Positions 17,369 through 24,836 of a DNA stretch of 36,228 nucleotides are shown in pieces. Source of the stretch: Nitrospirota bacterium (GTDB taxonomy: Bacteria > Nitrospirota > JACRHJ01). The position numbers and the translations under genes were made by a program. The stretch spans positions 1 to 36,228 of the forward strand of contig JAJYJM010000020.1 in assembly GCA_021789495.1 (NCBI GenBank), in the 5' to 3' direction. Below the pieces are notes generated by a model that was not told where the DNA came from, did not search any database, and saw only the letters and a list, made by a program, of their open reading frames with translations. Positions within the stretch are counted from its first letter, which is position 1; every line of letters begins with the position of its first letter.

Positions 17369-18583
17369 ATGAAAGCCGTTGAAATAAAAAGTGGTATATA
17401 CTGGGTGGGGGCCGTGGACTGGAACGTGCGGGATTTCCACGGCTATGAAACCCCTCGCGGCACCACATACAACAACTACCTGCTGATGGACGACGACATA
17501 ACCCTTGTCGATACCGTAAAATACGACTTCTCCGAGGAGACGATAAAGAGCATAAGCGGCGTTGTGGACCCGTCGAGAATCAAGAACATAGTAATAAACC
17601 ACATAGAGAACGACCACGCCACAAGCCTCGACAGGATGATGGAGCTTTCGCCCGATGCGGCGATATACATAACGGAGAAAGGCAAAAAAGGCCTGTCCAG
17701 GTTCTTCGACATCTCAAAATGGAAGATGAACGTCGTTAAAACCGGCGACACGCTCACTATCGGCAGGAGAACGCTTTTATTTATCGAGACCCCGATGCTG
17801 CACTGGCCGGACTCCATGATGACATACGTCAGGGAAGAGAAGCTCCTGTTCAGCCAGGACGGTTTCGGCCAGCATATCGCGTCTTCCGTCAGGTTCGACG
17901 ACGAATACATAGCCAGTCAGTCCATGAACGAGCTTGACGACGCGGTTCTGGATTACTACGCGAACATATTGATGCCGTTCGGCCAGATTATCAAAAGTAA
18001 GATAGCGGAGATGCAGCGCCTCGGCCTGGAGATAGACATGATAGCCCCGGACCACGGCACGATATGGCGGAAGGACCCCGGCAGGGTGTTGCGGGCGTAT
18101 CTCGACATGGCCAGCGGAAAGGCGGATTTGAGCGTAGCGGTAATATACGACACCATGTGGCGCAGCACGGAAATAATGGCCGCGCCCATTCTTCAGGGAA
18201 TAAATGACGAAGGCGTCGGGTGCAGGCTGATAAAGCTCAGGGCTACGCACATGAGCGCCGCCGTCAGGGAGTTCTGGAAATCGAGAGGCTGTCTTATAGG
18301 CTCGCCGACGATGAACAATATACTCTTTCCGACAGTCGCCGAGTTCCTTGCGCATCTGCGCGGTTTAAGGCCCAAGAACAGAATAATAGGCGCGTTCGGC
18401 AGCTACGGCTGGGGCGGAGGCGCCGTGAAGGAGGCATACGAGGAGTTCGGCAGAATGGGGCTTGATACGTTCGGGCCGGGGCTTCAGGTGCTTTACAAGC
18501 CCTCTGCCGAAGACGAGAAAGCCTGCTACGATTTCGGCAGGGAATTTGCGAAAAAGGTTAAGGAATTGCACCAGAAGTTCTGA
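17369..18583 (+). CDS. Flavodiiron protein (rubredoxin:oxygen/NO oxidoreductase)
   Basis: A 404-residue cytoplasmic enzyme that reduces O2 to water or NO to N2O in anaerobes. The N-terminal beta-lactamase-like domain has all diiron ligands: His78, Glu80 and Asp82 in NHIENDH, His145 in TPMLHWPDS, Asp164 in FSQDGFG and the His of APDHGTIW. A flavodoxin-like FMN domain follows from about residue 253 ([15 protein letters not shown]) and includes [11 protein letters not shown] and [17 protein letters not shown] precedes the ATG; the longer frame from 17234 crosses the tRNA-Gly gene and is rejected. It has no fused rubredoxin, but rubredoxin is the next gene, its natural electron donor. Confidence 0.95.
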   Translation: MKAVEIKSGIYWVGAVDWNVRDFHGYETPRGTTYNNYLLMDDDITLVDTVKYDFSEETIKSISGVVDPSRIKNIVINHIENDHATSLDRMMELSPDAAIYITEKGKKGLSRFFDISKWKMNVVKTGDTLTIGRRTLLFIETPMLHWPDSMMTYVREEKLLFSQDGFGQHIASSVRFDDEYIASQSMNELDDAVLDYYANILMPFGQIIKSKIAEMQRLGLEIDMIAPDHGTIWRKDPGRVLRAYLDMASGKADLSVAVIYDTMWRSTEIMAAPILQGINDEGVGCRLIKLRATHMSAAVREFWKSRGCLIGSPTMNNILFPTVAEFLAHLRGLRPKNRIIGAFGSYGWGGGAVKEAYEEFGRMGLDTFGPGLQVLYKPSAEDEKACYDFGREFAKKVKELHQKF

Positions 18584-18596
18584 CGGAGGCGGAGTA

Positions 18597-18728
18597 ATGA
18601 TCTGGAAATGCAGCGTATGCGGGTATGAGTATGACGAAAGGGTGGAGGGCACGCCGTTTGAACAATTGCCGGCGGACTGGCAGTGCCCGGTATGTTTTGC
18701 AGGCAAGGACGCTTTCGAAAAGGCGTAA
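18597..18728 (+). CDS. Short rubredoxin
   Basis: A 43-residue one-iron electron carrier. The four cysteine ligands are Cys5/Cys8 (KCSVCGY) and Cys30/Cys33 ([12 protein letters not shown]). About eight residues of the usual 52-54 are missing from the loop after CGYEYD, as in the 45-residue rubredoxin known from Desulfovibrio desulfuricans. A GGAGG/GGAG site precedes the ATG 13 bases after the flavodiiron stop. It should deliver electrons to that enzyme. Confidence 0.93.
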   Translation: MIWKCSVCGYEYDERVEGTPFEQLPADWQCPVCFAGKDAFEKA

Positions 18729-18761
18729 TATCAACAGTGTGAATCGTTGCGGGAGGTTGTT

Positions 18762-18878
18762 ATGGCAGAGCTTGGCAAGACGTATGTTTGCGACGTGTGT
18801 GGGAACGAAGTGAAGGTGACAAAGGCGGGCGGCGGCGTGCTCGTATGCTGCGGGAAGCCTATGAAGAAGACCGATTAA
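18762..18878 (+). CDS. Stand-alone desulforedoxin
   Basis: A 38-residue protein preceded by GGGAGG. It has the desulforedoxin ligand pattern Cys10-x2-Cys13 and adjacent Cys29-Cys30, with the family segments YVCDVCGNEVKV and GGGVLVCCGKPM. In most genomes this domain is the N-terminal part of desulfoferrodoxin (superoxide reductase); here it ends after the CC motif plus eight residues, with a proper stop, and no superoxide reductase domain follows. It is probably a small dimeric redox carrier or iron donor linked to the flavodiiron protein and rubredoxin. Confidence 0.9.
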   Translation: MAELGKTYVCDVCGNEVKVTKAGGGVLVCCGKPMKKTD

Positions 18879-18917
18879 CCGGTTTTGCTTGACAACCGGT
18901 TAAATTCTATGTATCTT
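18877..18917 (+). promoter_or_regulatory. Promoter of the cob operon with twin AACCGGTT palindromes
   Basis: TTGACA (18889-18894), a 17-base spacer and TATCTT (18912-18917) form a promoter. Two copies of the palindrome AACCGGTT (18877-18884 and 18894-18901), 17 bases apart centre to centre, lie on each side of the -35 box; the first overlaps the desulforedoxin stop. They could be sites for a regulator that works in addition to the riboswitch. Confidence 0.6.
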
Positions 18918-18920
18918 GAG

Positions 18921-19107
18921 TCGGGGCGGTAAGCAGAGTTCGCCCCGATGTCCATAAAATCCCAGGGAAGACGGTAAAAGCCGTCACTGCCCCGCAACTG
19001 TAAGCGGCGAGCCTGTCCCGGATGCCACTGTCCTATATGGATGGGAAGGCGGGCATAGGCGACGACCCGCGAGTCAGGATACCTGGTCGATATAACCTGT
19101 TACTTCC
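18921..19107 (+). ncRNA. Cobalamin riboswitch
   Basis: The leader holds the adenosylcobalamin aptamer. Recognisable blocks are GGGAAGACGGT-AAAA-GCCGTC, ACTGCCCCGCAACTGTAAGC (the B12 box region), GCCACTG, GGGAAGGCGGGC, GACCCGCGAGTCAGGATACC and then CTG. An 8-bp hairpin (18921-18928 with 18941-18948) opens the RNA. A possible alternative stem, TTACTTCC with GGAGGTAA (19100-19120), lies between the aptamer and the terminator. The downstream genes are cobalamin genes, as expected. Confidence 0.95.
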
Positions 19108-19135
19108 GAGGGGGAGGTAAGAGTCTGCTTTTTAC

Positions 19136-19166
19136 ACCCCCGTCATTTTCAAGGCCGGGGGTTTTT
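19136..19166 (+). terminator. Riboswitch-controlled terminator
   Basis: ACCCCCG (19136-19142) pairs with CGGGGGT (19156-19162), followed by a T-run to 19166. Its position between the aptamer and cobO indicates control by premature termination when cobalamin is bound. Confidence 0.85.
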
Positions 19167-19172
19167 GTTTTC

Positions 19173-19183
19173 GGGGGGGGGGG
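19173..19183. repeat. Run of eleven G
   Basis: An uninterrupted G11 tract lies between the riboswitch terminator and the cobO ATG. Such tracts slip during replication and are also a common place for assembly errors. It is too far from the ATG (14 bases) to be an ideal ribosome site. Confidence 0.9.
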
Positions 19184-19197
19184 TATCCTGCCGCGCC

Positions 19198-19734
19198 ATG
19201 CTGGGAAAAGGCCTGGTACACGTCTATACGGGCTTCTCGAAGGGCAAGACCACCGCCGCGATGGGCCTTGCCTTGCGCGCCATGGGGCAGGGCCTGAATG
19301 TCCTTGTCGTCCAGTTCCTTAAAGGGGGCGACAGCGTTTCCGGCGAAATAAAAATGCTCTCTAAAATCCCCGGCGCCGAGATAATAAGGTTCGCCGACCA
19401 GCGCCATCCGCTCTTCTGCAAGGATGGCTGCGATATTGACGATCTGAAGAAATCGATCCGGGGTGGATTCTCGCTCGTCAAGGAGAAGATAATGTCCGGC
19501 GAATACGACATGGCCATCCTGGACGAGATAAACAACTGTGTCAAGGAAGGGTGGCTGGACGTTGATGATGTTGCCTTGCTGATAAAGGAGAGGCCCGACA
19601 CCCTTGAGCTTGTGCTGACAGGCAGGGGATGCCCGAAAGAGATTATAGAACTTGCCGATTACGTTACGGATATGACCGTGATAAAACATCCTGCGGAAAA
19701 CGGCGTCCGGGCACGCAGGGGAATCGAGTTCTGA
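19198..19734 (+). CDS. cobO: ATP:cob(I)alamin adenosyltransferase, CobA/CobO/BtuR family
   Basis: The enzyme moves the adenosyl group of ATP to the Co(I) corrinoid, forming the upper ligand of coenzyme B12. The 178-residue protein has P-loop GFSKGKTTAA (about residues 13-22), VVQFLKGG, and AILDEINNCVKEGWLDVDD, which is characteristic of the CobA type. The ATG at 19198 fits the family N-terminus, but no good Shine-Dalgarno sequence is present, only the G11 tract further upstream. It is the first gene after the riboswitch and its stop overlaps cobU in TGATG. Confidence 0.93.
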   Translation: MLGKGLVHVYTGFSKGKTTAAMGLALRAMGQGLNVLVVQFLKGGDSVSGEIKMLSKIPGAEIIRFADQRHPLFCKDGCDIDDLKKSIRGGFSLVKEKIMSGEYDMAILDEINNCVKEGWLDVDDVALLIKERPDTLELVLTGRGCPKEIIELADYVTDMTVIKHPAENGVRARRGIEF

Positions 19735-20255
19735 TGGGGAAGGTCATATTCATAACCGGCGGCGCGCGCTCCGGCAAAAGCGGCTTCGGGTTATGTCTTG
19801 CGGAGAAACACGGCGGCAGACTCGTATACATAGCCACGGCACAGGCGAGAGACGATGAGATGGCTGAGCGCATAAGAAGGCACCAGAAGGCGCGCGGGGC
19901 GGCCTGGGAGAGCGTGGAGGAGCCGGAAAACATTGCAGAAGCCTTGCATGGGATAGGAGGCGGAACGGTAATCATAGACTGCCTGACGTTATGGCTTTCC
20001 AACCTCATGGAAAAGAACGGAAGCGGCGGCTTTGAAGAGATGGCGTCGGCAAGGGCGGACTTGCTGGCGGGCGCGCTCAAGAATTTCAGGGGCGTCGCAA
20101 TAGTCGTGTCTAACGAACTCGGCTCCGGGATTGTGCCGGCTGACGGCCCGGCGCGCGCGTTCCGGGACGCCGCAGGGCGGGTTAACCAGATAATCGCCCA
20201 GGCCGCAGACGAGGCCTATCTCGTCGCGTCCGGCCTGCCGGTAAGGTTAAAATAA
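19734..20255 (+). CDS. cobU: Adenosylcobinamide kinase / guanylyltransferase
   Basis: CobU phosphorylates adenosylcobinamide and then forms adenosylcobinamide-GDP. The 173-residue protein has the P-loop GGARSGKS (residues 9-16), YIATAQARDDEMAERIRRHQKAR with the GMP-accepting histidine region, IIDCLTLWLSNL, and VSNELGSGIVPADGPARAFRDAAGRVNQ. It is translationally coupled to cobO. A 48-base gap with an interspersed repeat separates it from cobT. Confidence 0.95.
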   Translation: MGKVIFITGGARSGKSGFGLCLAEKHGGRLVYIATAQARDDEMAERIRRHQKARGAAWESVEEPENIAEALHGIGGGTVIIDCLTLWLSNLMEKNGSGGFEEMASARADLLAGALKNFRGVAIVVSNELGSGIVPADGPARAFRDAAGRVNQIIAQAADEAYLVASGLPVRLK

Positions 20256-20260
20256 CGTCT

Positions 20261-20287
20261 GTCGCCCCCGCGAAAGCGGGAACCCGG
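20261..20287. repeat. GTCATTCCCGCGAAAGCGGG-type repeat, third copy
   Basis: GTCGCCCCCGCGAAAGCGGG followed by AACCCGG matches the 27-bp units at 11650 and 11703. It is a single copy here, in the cobU-cobT gap, and can form a CCCGC/GCGGG hairpin. Confidence 0.75.
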
Positions 20288-20303
20288 TGGCTTTGGATAT
20301 CCT

Positions 20304-21365
20304 ATGGGCTTGCTTGAAGATACCTTAAATACTATTACGCCCGTTGACGAATCGCGGGCGTGCGAGATACAGAAGCGGCTCGACTGCAAGACGAAACCGC
20401 CGGGGAGCCTCGGGCGGCTGGAGGAGCTTGCAAAGCGCGTCTGCCTTATTACCGGGAACGAATACCCGGACGTGTCGAGGAAGGTGATATTCGTTTTCGC
20501 TGGAGACCACGGCGTGGCGGACGAGCTGGTAAGCGCATACCCGAAGGCCGTCACGGCCCAGATGGTGCTGAATTTCATTAACGGCGGCGCCGGAGTGAAC
20601 GTCCTGGGAAGGCACGCGGGTGCGGACGTTATCGTTACGGACATCGGGGTTGACCACGAGTTCGGACTGGTCGAGGGCTTAAGGAACGCCAAGGTTGGCC
20701 GGGGGACGAATAACATCGCAAGAGGCCCTGCCATGAGCCGGACGGACTGCGTCAGGGCGATAGAAGTGGGCATAGGGCTGACAAACGAATTTGCCGACAG
20801 GGGCTACGGCATCTTGGGAACCGGCGACATGGGCATCGCAAACACAACACCGTCCTCGGCGCTCGCGGCGGCATATACAGGCCTTTCCGCGGCGGATGTG
20901 ACGGGATACGGAACCGGCATAGGCGAGGAGCGTTTTGCGGCCAAGGTGGAGGTTATAAAAAGGGCGCTGGCGGCGAACCCGCCTGATGCGGATGACCCGC
21001 TTGGAACACTCGCAAGCCTCGGCGGCTATGAGATTGCGGGCATCGCCGGTGTGGTGCTCGGGGCCGCCGCGCGGAAACTGCCGGTTGTGGTGGACGGGTT
21101 TATATCCACCGCCGGGGCGGTTGCGGCGTGCAGAATAAAACTTGAGGTAAAGGGATATATCATCGCCGCGCATAAATCCGTCGAGCGTGGACATATTGCA
21201 ATGCTGAAACTTCTGGGTCAGAGGCCGCTTCTCGACCTCGACATGAGGCTTGGAGAAGGCACGGGCGCCGCGCTCGGGATGATTATTGTAGAGGCGGGGG
21301 TAAAGGTGCTCAGGGAGATGGCTACCTTCGGCGAGGCCGGGGTCGACGGGGAGAAGATTTGCTGA
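20304..21365 (+). CDS. cobT: Nicotinate-nucleotide:dimethylbenzimidazole phosphoribosyltransferase
   Basis: CobT activates the lower-ligand base to its alpha-ribotide. The 353-residue protein has KPPGSLGRLEELA near the N-terminus, FAGDHGVADE, the loop EVGIGLTNEFADRGYGILGTGDMGIANTTPSSA, VDGFISTAGAVAA and the C-terminal LDLDMRLGEGTGAALGM, which holds the catalytic glutamate. Which base it uses depends on the supply; the ThiC-family gene downstream hints at 5-hydroxybenzimidazole. It overlaps cobS by one base. Confidence 0.95.
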   Translation: MGLLEDTLNTITPVDESRACEIQKRLDCKTKPPGSLGRLEELAKRVCLITGNEYPDVSRKVIFVFAGDHGVADELVSAYPKAVTAQMVLNFINGGAGVNVLGRHAGADVIVTDIGVDHEFGLVEGLRNAKVGRGTNNIARGPAMSRTDCVRAIEVGIGLTNEFADRGYGILGTGDMGIANTTPSSALAAAYTGLSAADVTGYGTGIGEERFAAKVEVIKRALAANPPDADDPLGTLASLGGYEIAGIAGVVLGAAARKLPVVVDGFISTAGAVAACRIKLEVKGYIIAAHKSVERGHIAMLKLLGQRPLLDLDMRLGEGTGAALGMIIVEAGVKVLREMATFGEAGVDGEKIC

Positions 21366-22105
21366 TGCTGTCCGATTTCTTGTCCGCGCTCGGTTTTCTG
21401 ACTGTAATACCGGTCGGCCAGGAAAAGATTCCGGTGGAGAAAATGGCCGGCATGATGAGCTTCTTCCCGCTGGTCGGCCTGCTCCTGGGTTCTATTCTCG
21501 CGCTATTCGATTACCTGGCGAAGGGCCTGCTTCCACGGCAGGTAACCGACGCGCTTATAATAGCCTTTCTCGCCTTTATTACCGGAGGGCTTCATCTCGA
21601 CGGCCTCGCCGATACGGCGGACGGTTTAATCGGCGGGAAAGGTGACAGGGAGAAGGCGCTCGCTATAATGAAGGACAGCCGCACCGGCGCGATGGGTGTC
21701 GTTGCAATATGCCTGCTCCTGCTTGTAAAGTTCATGGCGCTCGATTCGATACCTTCCGGTTTAAGGCCTGGCGCGCTGCTCCTTGCGCCGACGCTGTCCC
21801 GCTGGGGACAGGTTCTCGTATCGTACGGTTCGCGCCCCGCGCGGAGCGAGAACAGTCTTGCCGGTTCGTTTATCGTGTACCTGAAACCGGCGCACCTGAT
21901 AGCCGCGTCCGTTATGGCCGTGGCATTCGCGGCCTTGTTCGGCGGCATGACCGGCCTTGCCGCGCTTGCGGCTGTGGCTATGGTCTGTCTTCTGCTTAAG
22001 ATATTCTTTAACCGCTCCATAGGTGGCGAGACCGGCGACACCATAGGCGCGTCGTCCGAGATTGCCGAGGCGCTGGTGTTTATAGTCTTTTCGGTGATGG
22101 TATAA
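21365..22105 (+). CDS. cobS: Adenosylcobinamide-GDP ribazoletransferase (cobalamin synthase)
   Basis: CobS joins adenosylcobinamide-GDP and alpha-ribazole (phosphate) at the membrane. The 246-residue protein is polytopic, with five to six hydrophobic segments. The metal-binding family motif is GGLHLDGLADTADGL followed by DSRTGAMGV (about residues 75-110), and GGETGDTIGASSEIAEAL is near the C-terminus. The ATG at 21365 overlaps the cobT stop; a TTG two codons earlier is an alternative. Confidence 0.95.
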   Translation: MLSDFLSALGFLTVIPVGQEKIPVEKMAGMMSFFPLVGLLLGSILALFDYLAKGLLPRQVTDALIIAFLAFITGGLHLDGLADTADGLIGGKGDREKALAIMKDSRTGAMGVVAICLLLLVKFMALDSIPSGLRPGALLLAPTLSRWGQVLVSYGSRPARSENSLAGSFIVYLKPAHLIAASVMAVAFAALFGGMTGLAALAAVAMVCLLLKIFFNRSIGGETGDTIGASSEIAEALVFIVFSVMV

Positions 22106-22107
22106 AT

Positions 22108-22725
22108 ATGACTTGCACTCGATTATATCTCTGCCGACACGGCGAAGTCTGCGGCGACGACTGGGCCGGCAGACCGGCCAAAAGGCGATACAACGGCCAC
22201 CGGGATGTGGACATAACCGGCGAAGGCGTCAGGCAGATGGAGCGCCTGCGGGATATGCTGCTTGACAAGCCCGTGGACGCGGTCTATTGCTCAGACCTCA
22301 TACGCACTATAAAAGGCGCTGAAATAATCGGCGGGCCGCACGGAGCAAAGGCCATTCCCAGGGCGGAATTCCGGGAGCGCGGCGTCGGGCTTTGGGAGGG
22401 TAAGAGCTTTGATGAGATAGAAGCGGCATACCCCGAAGACTGGAAGGCGTGGTTAAACGACATCGTTCATTTTGTCCCGCCGGGAGGGGAATCGCTCCTG
22501 GAGCTTTCCGCAAGGGTGCTCCCCGCGTTGAACGAGACGCTGGCCGCGCATAAGGATAAGGAGGTAGTCCTTATCGGCCACGGGGGGGTGAACAGGGTAA
22601 TACTATCCCATGCCCTGGGGCTCGAGCTGAAGAACATCTTCCGCATAGAGCAGCGTTACGGCGCGCTGAACATAATAGATTTCTACGAGGACGGAATGCC
22701 GGTGGTGAAACTGCTGAACGGATAA
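22108..22725 (+). CDS. cobC: Alpha-ribazole phosphatase (histidine phosphatase family)
   Basis: A 205-residue phosphoglycerate-mutase-like enzyme with the catalytic LCRHGEV (His11 phospho-acceptor), YCSDLIRTIKGAE, FRERGVGLWEGKSFDEIE and the second histidine in LIGHGGVNR. In the B12 operon the natural role is dephosphorylation of alpha-ribazole phosphate or of cobalamin 5'-phosphate. It starts two bases after the cobS stop. A generic sugar phosphatase could look the same, but the context is decisive. Confidence 0.9.
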   Translation: MTCTRLYLCRHGEVCGDDWAGRPAKRRYNGHRDVDITGEGVRQMERLRDMLLDKPVDAVYCSDLIRTIKGAEIIGGPHGAKAIPRAEFRERGVGLWEGKSFDEIEAAYPEDWKAWLNDIVHFVPPGGESLLELSARVLPALNETLAAHKDKEVVLIGHGGVNRVILSHALGLELKNIFRIEQRYGALNIIDFYEDGMPVVKLLNG

Positions 22726-22731
22726 CAATGT

Positions 22732-23400
22732 ATGAAAATTAAATTTATCTATCTGATATTCATTTCCGCCATGCTCATGCCGTCGCTTGCCTTCGCGGCT
22801 GCGAACCCGCTTGAGAGGCTCCTTGCCGGCAACAAGAGATTTGCCGCAGGCATACCGGCCAGGAAGGAAATCGGCAAGAAGAGGCGCATTGAGCTTGCGA
22901 AAGGGCAGCATCCCTTTGCAATCGTGCTTGCGTGTTCGGATTGCCGCGTCCCGCCTGAAATGGTTTTCGACCAGGGTCCCGGCGATTTGTTCGTTATACA
23001 GGACGCAGGAAACGTGGCCGATTCGGTGGTAATAGGGAGCATAGAATACGCCGTGGAACACCTGCACGTGCCGCTCCTTATTGTGCTTGGGCATTCCGGA
23101 TGCGGCGCGGTAAAGACGACTCTGGAGGCGCGCAGGCGTCCGGCAGGCAACGTCGGCAGTATAACCGACAAGATACTTCCGGCTGTCGTCGAGGCGCGGA
23201 AGTCGGGCAAAAAGGATATTTTTAACGAGGCGGTGCAGGACAACGTAAAGAACGCATGCTCCGAGATTGTCAGGAGAAGCAGTATAATCCAGAAACTGGT
23301 GGCCGAGGGCAAACTCAGGATTGTCGCCGCCGAGTATTACGCGGACACGGGCAAGGTGGAGCCTGTACTCTCCGGCTCTCGCGTGCCACGGAAGAAATAA
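22732..23400 (+). CDS. Exported beta-class carbonic anhydrase
   Basis: A 222-residue zinc enzyme that interconverts CO2 and bicarbonate. A signal peptide is clear: basic MKIK, hydrophobic IYLIFISAMLMPSLAF, cleavage near AFA-AAN (about residue 22), so it acts in the periplasm. The zinc and catalytic residues are Cys68, Asp70 and Arg72 in ACSDCRVPPE, and His121 and Cys124 in GHSGCGA. It sits six bases after cobC and five bases before cobB, hence in the riboswitch-controlled operon. Its place among B12 genes is unexplained. Confidence 0.92.
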   Translation: MKIKFIYLIFISAMLMPSLAFAAANPLERLLAGNKRFAAGIPARKEIGKKRRIELAKGQHPFAIVLACSDCRVPPEMVFDQGPGDLFVIQDAGNVADSVVIGSIEYAVEHLHVPLLIVLGHSGCGAVKTTLEARRRPAGNVGSITDKILPAVVEARKSGKKDIFNEAVQDNVKNACSEIVRRSSIIQKLVAEGKLRIVAAEYYADTGKVEPVLSGSRVPRKK

Positions 23401-23405
23401 AATTT

Positions 23406-24821
23406 ATGAATAAAGGTTCCGTAATAATCTCGGCGCCGTGGAGCGGCTCCGGGAAAACGACAATCAGCATGGGAATAATGGCCGCCCTCCGCGACGCCGG
23501 GCTTGCCGTGCAGCCCTTCAAGACCGGCCCGGACTTTATCGACCCGCAATACCACAGAAAGATCACGGGCCGCACCTCCCGCAACCTCGACTGCTGGATG
23601 ATGAAGCCGGACGGGGTGCTTAAGACTTATGCCAGGGGATGCGCGGGCGCGGACATATGCGTCGTGGAAGGCGCGATGGGCCTCATGGACGGCATAGGCA
23701 AAGGCGGCATCCGGGGCAGCACGGCGGAGGTGGCAAAACTCCTCGGTATTCCGGTCATACTCGTCATCGACGCAAGGGGCATGGCGGGGAGCGCGGCGGC
23801 TGTGATAAAGGGTTTTGAAGACATCGACCCGGACGTTAAAATCGACGGCGTGATATTCAACCGCGTCGGTTCGGAGCGCCATGCGGCGATGCTGAAGGCG
23901 GCGGTAAAGAGGCACTGCGGGGCAAAAGTAATTGGAGCCGTCCCGCGCGAAGATGGTCTTGAAATACCCTCCCGGCATTTGGGCCTCACGACGGACCTGG
24001 ACGGGATACTTACGCGGAAGTATATTCGGAAGCTGAAGGAAACTATAAAAAAGCATATCGACATGGATGCGCTTTTGAAGATTGCGTCGAAAGCTGAGAA
24101 GTCGATGCCGCCGAAAGCTTCCGGTAATACTGAAATAAAGTCCGAAGCCGGTCGACCGGCAGCCGGCCCCCCGGCCTCGGCGCTCGCCGTGGCGATGGAC
24201 GAGGCGTTCTGTTTCTATTACCAGGACAACCTTGAGACGCTTGAATCACTGGGCATCGAGATTGTCCCGTTCTCGCCCCTGAAGGACGGCGGACTGCCGG
24301 AGAATATTTCGGGGATATATTTCGGCGGCGGCTACCCGGAGATGTATGCAAGGGGACTTTCGCTAAACGATTTTGTGAAGAGAGACGTAATCGATGCGGC
24401 GAGACGGAGACTGCCGATATACGCCGAGTGCGGCGGGCTTATGTATCTCTCCGAGGGCATAACCGACATGGAAGGCGTGTTTCATCCGATGGCCGGACTC
24501 ATCCCGGCGAAGACGAAGATGCTGCACAGGCGCAAGGTCCTCGGATACAGGGAAGTCACGGTAACGGGGAATACGCTATTTCCAAAAGGATCTGCGGCGC
24601 GCGGGCACGAGTTTCATTACTCGGAGCTGGGGCCTGTGGGCCGGGGTATCAGGCGCGTATATAAGCTGAAAAACGCATTCGGGGAAGAGGCCGTCGAGGG
24701 ATACGCCGCGGGCAATCTGCTTGCAAGTTACGTGCACCTGCACTTCCTGTCGAATAGGAAATTCGCGGAGAATTTTGCAGATAAAATCAAACAGGTAAAG
24801 ATACCGTTCAGGCGGGTATAA
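23406..24821 (+). CDS. cobB: Cobyrinate a,c-diamide synthase
   Basis: The enzyme amidates the a and c side chains of cobyrinate with glutamine and ATP (CbiA type in the anaerobic pathway). The 471-residue protein has an N-terminal dethiobiotin-synthetase-like ATPase, P-loop APWSGSGKTT (about 10-19) and KTGPDFIDPQYH, and a C-terminal class I glutamine amidotransferase with nucleophile Cys in YAECGGLMYL (about residue 342) and the late histidine in ASYVHLHF. A short variable linker (about 228-260) joins the two. The ATG at 23406 is used rather than the overlap frame inside the carbonic anhydrase gene. Confidence 0.94.
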   Translation: MNKGSVIISAPWSGSGKTTISMGIMAALRDAGLAVQPFKTGPDFIDPQYHRKITGRTSRNLDCWMMKPDGVLKTYARGCAGADICVVEGAMGLMDGIGKGGIRGSTAEVAKLLGIPVILVIDARGMAGSAAAVIKGFEDIDPDVKIDGVIFNRVGSERHAAMLKAAVKRHCGAKVIGAVPREDGLEIPSRHLGLTTDLDGILTRKYIRKLKETIKKHIDMDALLKIASKAEKSMPPKASGNTEIKSEAGRPAAGPPASALAVAMDEAFCFYYQDNLETLESLGIEIVPFSPLKDGGLPENISGIYFGGGYPEMYARGLSLNDFVKRDVIDAARRRLPIYAECGGLMYLSEGITDMEGVFHPMAGLIPAKTKMLHRRKVLGYREVTVTGNTLFPKGSAARGHEFHYSELGPVGRGIRRVYKLKNAFGEEAVEGYAAGNLLASYVHLHFLSNRKFAENFADKIKQVKIPFRRV

Positions 24822-24836
24822 AGGAGGGAAAATTTA

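Noticed and set aside
18877-18901. Rho-independent terminator after desulforedoxin
   Set aside because: The two AACCGGTT copies could pair, but no T-run follows and the second one lies inside the promoter, so an operator is more likely.
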